DNA of 8,972 bases, from positions 1 through 8,972 of the forward strand of contig CANQCE010000036.1 in NCBI GenBank assembly GCA_947589655.1, given 5' to 3'. The translations under genes and the position numbers were made by a program. This DNA is from an uncultured Clostridia bacterium (GTDB taxonomy: Bacteria > Bacillota > Clostridia > Christensenellales > UBA1242). Positions within the stretch are counted from its first letter, which is position 1, and each line of letters opens with the position of its first letter. This document shows positions 4,642 through 8,972 of this stretch, one piece after another. The notes below the pieces were generated by a model, which was not told where the DNA came from, did not search any database, and saw only the letters and a program-made list of their open reading frames with translations.

Positions 4642-5370
4642 ATGTCAGAAAAAATCAAAGCAATAGTTATTCGTTCAAACGATAGAAAAGAGAAGGATAC
4701 AAATGTTCTTCTTTTTTCAGTTGAAAAAGGCAAAATTTGGGCAACGCTTAAAGGCGTAAAAACCCAAAATGCCAAAATGAAACTTGCCAGCCAGCCATTT
4801 TGCTTTGGAGAGTTTATTATTGAAGAAGGAAAAACTGGTAATGTGGTTATAGGGTTTGAATGTCTGGAAAGTTTTCATGAAATTTCTGAGAATATCGACC
4901 GATATTTTGAAGCGTCTGCAGTTCTTGAAATATTGGACAAACTTAAATTTTCCAACAATTTCGAGCAGGCGCAAGCCTTTTTGCTTGTTCTTAAAACTCT
5001 GAAAAGCTTATGTTTTTTTAGTCCTAAAAGCATTTATGCAATAAACAAATTTATGATAGGGCTATTTGAAATTTTGGGGGTGCCGCTGCGTGAAGATAAA
5101 TGCTCATGTTGTGGGACAACGGCTTTTGACAAACTTTACATAGATTATTCCACTGGCGAGTTCGTTTGCACCGGCTGCAAAACGTATAACAATGAAGAAG
5201 TTCAAAAAACAGTGCTGGCAGCGTTGAAAATTTTAAGAAATACCGATTTTGAAAAACTTGGCACATTAAAACTTGCGCAGGGCAGCGAAGTTTTGCTTTT
5301 AAAATTGCTTGTAAAAAATTTTGAAAGACAGTTTGACGAGCATTTAAAACTTATGGGCGTGTTATCTTAA
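4642..5370 (+). CDS. recO: DNA repair protein RecO
   Basis: RecO mediates RecF-pathway recombination. It anneals complementary strands and, with RecR, loads RecA onto SSB-coated single-stranded DNA. The protein is 242 residues, the usual length. Residues 1-80 form the N-terminal OB-fold region, beginning KIKAIVIRSNDRKEKDTNV, where the early strand and its turn are typical of RecO. The middle (about 85-145) is helical. A zinc-ribbon follows with paired cysteines Cys154/Cys157 (CSCC) and Cys176/Cys179 (CTGC), as in many Gram-positive RecO proteins. The C-terminal helices end near FDEHLKLMGVL. Start ATG 4642 is served by GAAAGG inside the end of the preceding small gene. It is the last gene before a terminator. 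Confidence 0.92.
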   Translation: MSEKIKAIVIRSNDRKEKDTNVLLFSVEKGKIWATLKGVKTQNAKMKLASQPFCFGEFIIEEGKTGNVVIGFECLESFHEISENIDRYFEASAVLEILDKLKFSNNFEQAQAFLLVLKTLKSLCFFSPKSIYAINKFMIGLFEILGVPLREDKCSCCGTTAFDKLYIDYSTGEFVCTGCKTYNNEEVQKTVLAALKILRNTDFEKLGTLKLAQGSEVLLLKLLVKNFERQFDEHLKLMGVLS

Positions 5371-5400
5371 AACAGCATCGTAAAAGACGCTGTTTTTTTT
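5371..5400 (+). terminator. recO terminator, shared with the convergent gene
   Basis: AACAGCATC (5371-5379) pairs with GACGCTGTT (5386-5394) with one mismatch, loop GTAAAA, followed by a run of eight T to 5400. It begins immediately after the recO stop. On the opposite strand the stop codon of the convergent gene (5401-5399) lies inside the T-run, and a shorter T4 follows the stem there, so it may work weakly in that direction. Confidence 0.9.
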
Positions 5401-6262
5401 AAAATTCATCAACCGAGATGTCATCAATTAAATCTCCACTCATGCTGAATGAAACATAACTTTTCTTTTTTCCAGCCATTGTTATAAACTCGGTTGTGGA
5501 AAGTGGCAGAAAGGTTGTAAAATTTCCAAAAAACGCTTTTATTTCTGTTAAGCCAACTTTTTCTTGCAGATTGTTTGTTAAAAAACGAATTGCACCGCTA
5601 TAATCTTTTGCCTTAACGCTTTCAAGCAGTTTGTAAGGGGCAAGAGCGCGGCTTTCTTTTTGGGACGGCGTTATAAACTGCTCGTCAACAATTTCAAGTT
5701 CCTCGCCTAAACGAAAAACCGATTTTCGTTGCCTAAGCGAAGAATCGTTAAAATTTTTTGTAACGGTAATTTGGTCGCCGTCAACCTCAATTTCGCCTTC
5801 AAAGTGATAAAGTTTTTCTTGTTTTGTGGAAAAAGCGTATAAGTTTTTTTCAAACTGCACACAGGCAAACGATTTTATTTTAAAAACCTTGTAATCCTCT
5901 GGTGAGCAGTTGCAAGTGCAAGAAATTTTTTTACCATTAATTTCAAAAGACAATTTATCGTTAGAAATTGAAATTTCGCAATTTTTTCCAGAAAAAAACA
6001 AGTTTTCTTTCATTTTTACCTCAAATTTAACAAAATCTTCTAAAATTACATATGTTTTGTCCTCACGCACATGAATGGAATAGTTGGCACAATCTTGCAA
6101 GGAGGTCAGGTTGATATAAAAAGGTATCCGCCCAGCCTCTTGCGGATAAATGTAAACAAATTTTTCGTTTTCAATTAAAAGCGTATCGTTTTTGTTCAGT
6201 TCACAAGCATCCGCGGAGGTTTTAACCAAGCACTCGTAAGGGCTTTTTAAAAAAATGTTCAT
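5399..6262 (-). CDS. Unrecognised cytoplasmic protein of 287 residues
   Basis: I do not recognise this protein. The chosen start is ATG 6262-6260. It has only a weak GGA 12 bases upstream, and a TTG 17 codons earlier is possible but would overlap the promoter. There is no signal peptide or transmembrane segment. Residues 1-170 are rich in short beta-strand-like stretches (KFVYIYPQ, PFYINLT, YSIHVRE, YVILEDF). They include a cysteine group CTCNC at 115-119 among eight cysteines in the first 135 residues. Residues about 205-287 start with a helical part, ESVKAKDYSGAIRFLTNNL, then AFFGNF and two strands ending in SGDLIDDISVDEF. The KDY-x-x-A-x-x-FL pattern recalls small NTF2-like domains such as DUF4878, a weak inference. 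It is convergent with recO and divergent from the Myb-like regulator, which may control it. Confidence 0.72.
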   Translation of the reverse strand: MNIFLKSPYECLVKTSADACELNKNDTLLIENEKFVYIYPQEAGRIPFYINLTSLQDCANYSIHVREDKTYVILEDFVKFEVKMKENLFFSGKNCEISISNDKLSFEINGKKISCTCNCSPEDYKVFKIKSFACVQFEKNLYAFSTKQEKLYHFEGEIEVDGDQITVTKNFNDSSLRQRKSVFRLGEELEIVDEQFITPSQKESRALAPYKLLESVKAKDYSGAIRFLTNNLQEKVGLTEIKAFFGNFTTFLPLSTTEFITMAGKKKSYVSFSMSGDLIDDISVDEF

Positions 6263-6285
6263 ATAAAAATATATTCCAAACAAAA

Positions 6286-6313
6286 ATTTTATATACCCCT
6301 TTTCCGTTGACAA
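6286..6313 (-). promoter_or_regulatory. Promoter of the unrecognised minus-strand gene
   Basis: On the minus strand TTGTCA (6313-6308) and TAAAAT (6291-6286) are 16 bp apart, each 5 of 6 to consensus. The predicted start near 6279 gives a very short leader (about 17 bases), consistent with the ATG at 6262. Confidence 0.6.
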
Positions 6314-6336
6314 AAACCGACATAAAAATTTTTAAC
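6307..6336 (+). promoter_or_regulatory. Possible promoter of the Myb-like regulator, -35 overlapping the divergent one
   Basis: A perfect TTGACA lies at 6307-6312 with a poor -10, TTTAAC (4 of 6), at 6331-6336, 18-bp spacer. A better -10-like TGTAAT at 6344-6349 has no matching -35. The -35 shares five bases with the divergent TTGTCA, so the two promoters could not both be occupied easily. Confidence 0.4.
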
Positions 6337-6388
6337 AAAACAGTGTAATTTTTTCTGCTTTTGGCAATTATTTGGTGTGGAGGAGTTT

Positions 6389-7117
6389 ATGAATAATTGG
6401 AAAGACGAAGAAGTTAAAGCGCTTTTTAAACAAGTTGAACAGTGCAAAGAAGAAAGCGGCTCGCTTGTTTCCGCTTTTGCACAGCACGCCAAAAATTTTA
6501 ATAGAAAACCTAACAGTGTAAGAAATTATTATTATCACGAGGTTGATGCATTATCTGTGGATAAAAAGCGATGCCAGCGGCTGGGCATTTCTTTGCAAAA
6601 ACACGATAAAACGCACTTTGAAGGCTTTGACAAAATTCAAGAAAATGACCTATTTGAAAAAATTGAAAAGTTGGTTGCCAAGGGTTTTTCTGTGCGTTCT
6701 GCGTGCCTAAATTTAAGCGAGGGAAATCTGCCGCTTATGACGCGTTATCAAAATAAATATCAAAACATGAAAAGGAAAATTGAAAAGAAGAACAATATAA
6801 TCCCTTTCAAAAAACAAAAAGCATTGACGGAAAATGAAATAAACAGTTTGTTTATGGGGCTTGTTAAACTTATCAAGAAAAACGCCGCAGACGAAGCATA
6901 TGAAAAAAGCAAAATTAACGAATTGGAACTAAAAAAAACAGCCTTGGCGCTAAATGAGAAAGAACAAGAGATTGACTTTTTAAAAAACGAGATGCAAAAA
7001 TTAAAAGCCGAAAACAGCATGCTTATAAAATCTTTAAAAAGCCCAACCGCCAAAAAAATTGCTCTTGAAAAGCACCTTTCTGGCAAAAAGTTAACCAGTC
7101 AAAGTCAGCAAGCGTAA
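6389..7117 (+). CDS. Myb/SANT-like DNA-binding protein with C-terminal coiled coil, RsfA-like
   Basis: This is a 242-residue putative transcription regulator. Start ATG 6389 has GGAGGAG just upstream; a start four codons earlier would destroy this arrangement. Residues 3-50 form a Myb/SANT-like three-helix unit: NNWKDEEVKALF with the characteristic first Trp, then LVSAFAQHAKNFNRKPNSVRNYYY as an AF-x-x-x-A and recognition-helix pattern. This is the layout of Bacillus RsfA/YlbO prespore regulators (family-level inference). Residues about 86-130 (FEKIEKLVAKGFSVRSACLN and onward) resemble a second helix-turn-helix unit. A basic linker follows (129-145), then a long coiled coil rich in E, K and L (about 148-216), and a polar tail. 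It is divergent from the unrecognised 287-residue gene. A promoter for addB begins just after it. No terminator follows, so some read-through into addB is likely. Confidence 0.75.
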   Translation: MNNWKDEEVKALFKQVEQCKEESGSLVSAFAQHAKNFNRKPNSVRNYYYHEVDALSVDKKRCQRLGISLQKHDKTHFEGFDKIQENDLFEKIEKLVAKGFSVRSACLNLSEGNLPLMTRYQNKYQNMKRKIEKKNNIIPFKKQKALTENEINSLFMGLVKLIKKNAADEAYEKSKINELELKKTALALNEKEQEIDFLKNEMQKLKAENSMLIKSLKSPTAKKIALEKHLSGKKLTSQSQQA

Positions 7118-7123
7118 AAGGGT

Positions 7124-7152
7124 TTGATTTTTCCAGCCGTTTGTGATATCAT
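7124..7152 (+). promoter_or_regulatory. Extended -10 promoter directly before addB
   Basis: TTGATT (7124-7129), 17-bp spacer, then TATCAT (7147-7152) preceded by TGA, giving the extended -10 TGATATCAT. The normal start, 7 bases after the -10, falls on A7159, the first base of the addB ATG. Confidence 0.65.
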
Positions 7153-7158
7153 GTGAAT

Positions 7159-8972
7159 ATGGAAATTACGCTTATCACAGGGGCAACGGCGTATGAGGCC
7201 GCCAAAAACACCATAAAAAAAATTGATAAGCAAAATCTGGAGATGCAAAACCTTGTGGTTGTTCCAGATGCTTTTTCCATGCAGGCGGAAAATTTGATAT
7301 TCGATTGCCTTGGCATAAAGGCAACTTTTAATATTGAAGTTGTTGGCATCTCGCGTTTGGCAAGTAAAATTCTACGCGACAACAACATTTCTTTTAGCCG
7401 CATAAGCAATCTGGAAGAAACTTTTAACATTTTTAAAGCGGTGCAACAGTGCAAGGATAAATTCACTTATTTTAAAAATAGTGGCGTTGAATTTTGTTTA
7501 AAGGTATTGCAAATAATCAAACAGTTTAAGGCGTGCAAAATTGCCCCGCAAAAGATAAAAGCGGTTGGCGATGAAAATTTGGACAGCAAAATGCATGACC
7601 TTAGAATGATTTACGAAAATTATGAAAGCCTGATAAGTGACAAACTTGACCTTTCGCGACTTTTGGACTTTTTTGCAGAAAAAACTGAAAAAGAATTTGA
7701 TTTATCTAAAATTAACTTGTTTTTTATAAATTTTGACAGTTTTTCTCAGGAAATTTCATCTTTTATTTGCCGCCTGGCTGCAAAAGTAAACTCGGTTTAT
7801 ATTGGCATGGCAAAGCCGATTTCTGTAAAAAATGCCTTTATATATGATGACGACATTTTAAAAAAAGTCACCTTATTTGCCAAAGAGCATAATGTGCCTG
7901 TTAAAGTTGAAGCTTTGCCAACTGCGCTGGATGGCAACATTCTTAAAATTGCCACAAACCTTTTTGCATTTGATGTTCAAGAGGGGCAAAGCAAGGGCTA
8001 TTTTACAAACATCTTGGCAAAAAACAAAAAAGAGGAAGTGGAATTTGTTGCGAGATACATAAAAAGGCAAATTGTTAAAGGTAAAAAATTTAAAGATTTT
8101 GCCATTGCGGTTTCGGATGAAAAATATATTGGGCTTTGCAAAGATGTTTTTGCAGAGTATGACATTGCTTTTTATAGTGATGATGCCGCCTCTCTGCTGC
8201 AAACGGTTCTTGGCAGGTTTATTTGCAAATTGTTAAGCATGGCAAAAACCCATTTGGCGCTGCCAGAGTTTCAATTTTTGGCGTCCTCACCGCTTTTAGG
8301 CAAAAATGAGGATGTGCTTGCCCAGTGCAATTATTATTGTTTTAATGATGAAAAAGAATTTGAAAACAGTTTTGAACAATATAAAGATGTTTTACAATTA
8401 AAAAACATGTTAAACAAGTGCAAAACCGTTAGGCAATTTGCTGAGCAATTAAAAACTTTGCTTGATTTGGTAGAGCCAAAATTTTTGGAGATGCTAACTG
8501 TTTTGGAAGGCAAGAAATTGTTTAAAGAGCAAAGCGAAAACGAGCAGGCGTTGCCGCTTATTCGCGGGGTGCTTGACAAACTGTGCGAGATTGCGCCTGA
8601 AGAACAAATTGATTTGGTGGATTTTCAAAAATTGTTGGAACTTTCGCTTAAAAGTGTTAAGGTTGAAACAATTCCAACTTATGTGGATGCCGTTTATGTT
8701 GCAAACGCCACAGAGAGCTATTTTGAAGATGTAAACACGCTTTTTGTTTTGGGGGCAACTGCAAACGCCTTGCCAGTGGCGCAAGCGGACACAGGAATTA
8801 TTGATGATGACGACATTAAAAAATTAAGTTTGTCCTTTATGTTAGAGCCTGAAATAAAAGTGATTAACAGGCGCAAGCGCATGAAACTTTTTGAACTGTT
8901 GCAACATGGGCAAAACAAACTTATTGTTTGCACCCCAATGAATGATGGCTCGCAGCAAACCGAGCGTTCAGG
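7159..8972 (+). CDS. addB: AddB-like helicase-nuclease subunit, N-terminal 604 residues (gene continues beyond window)
   Basis: AddB with AddA forms the double-strand-break-processing helicase-nuclease of Gram-positive bacteria, the counterpart of RecBCD. The frame is open from ATG 7159 to the right edge without a stop. The N-terminus is a beta-strand and glycine turn, EITLITGATAYEAAK, followed by NLVVVPDAFSMQAE and VVGISRLASKIL, the usual opening order of AddB. Near residues 529-550 is TLFVLGATANALPVAQADTG then IIDDDDIKKL, matching the vF-x-LG-x-x-x-G-x-FP and sDeDr region of the family. The Walker A motif G-x-x-x-x-GK[ST] expected in residues 8-16 is degenerate: glycine and lysine positions do not form GKT. 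The C-terminal nuclease and iron-sulfur part would lie outside the window, as would addA. There is no Shine-Dalgarno site before the ATG. All other complete genes here except the 287-residue one have one. Confidence 0.85.
   Translation, partial: MEITLITGATAYEAAKNTIKKIDKQNLEMQNLVVVPDAFSMQAENLIFDCLGIKATFNIEVVGISRLASKILRDNNISFSRISNLEETFNIFKAVQQCKDKFTYFKNSGVEFCLKVLQIIKQFKACKIAPQKIKAVGDENLDSKMHDLRMIYENYESLISDKLDLSRLLDFFAEKTEKEFDLSKINLFFINFDSFSQEISSFICRLAAKVNSVYIGMAKPISVKNAFIYDDDILKKVTLFAKEHNVPVKVEALPTALDGNILKIATNLFAFDVQEGQSKGYFTNILAKNKKEEVEFVARYIKRQIVKGKKFKDFAIAVSDEKYIGLCKDVFAEYDIAFYSDDAASLLQTVLGRFICKLLSMAKTHLALPEFQFLASSPLLGKNEDVLAQCNYYCFNDEKEFENSFEQYKDVLQLKNMLNKCKTVRQFAEQLKTLLDLVEPKFLEMLTVLEGKKLFKEQSENEQALPLIRGVLDKLCEIAPEEQIDLVDFQKLLELSLKSVKVETIPTYVDAVYVANATESYFEDVNTLFVLGATANALPVAQADTGIIDDDDIKKLSLSFMLEPEIKVINRRKRMKLFELLQHGQNKLIVCTPMNDGSQQTERS

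Noticed and set aside
6760..7466. Minus-strand open frames opposite the coiled coil and opposite the start of addB
   Set aside because: The first encodes low-complexity F/S/L sequence that mirrors K/E-rich codons. The second overlaps the conserved addB N-terminus. Neither has a ribosome binding site or family resemblance.

Overview
The window reads as a piece of chromosome from an AT-rich, low-GC Gram-positive bacterium, most likely an uncultured member of the Clostridia. The evidence is the strong GGAGG-type ribosome binding sites, sigma-A-like TTGACA/TATAAT promoters, U-tract terminators, a Bacillus-type ThyA, RecO, an AddB-like protein, a BclA-C-like protein and a surface protein with a C-terminal DUF6273-like domain. 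The DUF6273 architecture is one I associate with Christensenellales-like gut Clostridia. That placement is inference. No rRNA, tRNA, CRISPR array, transposase or phage gene is visible.

Layout. Bases 1-261 hold the 3' end of asnS (+), closed by a bidirectional terminator at 292-320. Two minus-strand genes follow. At 324-2063 is a secreted or membrane-anchored surface protein. At 2371-3636 is thymidylate synthase, enlarged by an internal insertion of about 130 residues. The 307-base gap between them carries the thyA terminator, a cluster of hairpins and short repeats, and the promoter of the surface gene. From 3717 a divergent promoter drives a BclA-C-domain protein (3782-4270, +). Next come a 50-residue orphan (4486-4638) and recO (4642-5370), apparently one transcript, ended by a terminator at 5371-5400. 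An unrecognised cytoplasmic protein lies on the minus strand (5399-6262). It is divergent from a Myb/SANT-like, coiled-coil regulator resembling RsfA (6389-7117, +). An AddB-like recombination-nuclease subunit begins at 7159 and runs off the right edge.

How the parts work together. asnS, thyA, recO and addB are housekeeping functions (aminoacylation, dTMP synthesis, recombinational repair). RecO and AddB both serve double-strand-break and gap repair but are separated by the orphan and regulator pair. The BclA-C-like protein and the RsfA-like regulator hint at sporulation or cell-surface biology, but neither is proven to be spore-related.

The most striking signal is upstream of the surface gene. 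A TTGACA/TAAAAT promoter has nine consecutive C residues (G9 on the plus strand) filling most of its 16-bp spacer, and an A/T-tract UP-like element sits behind it. This is the architecture of a slipped-strand, phase-variable promoter, placed in front of a surface-exposed protein. A second notable point is that addB appears to be transcribed from an extended -10 promoter whose predicted start coincides with the A of its ATG, giving a leaderless mRNA.
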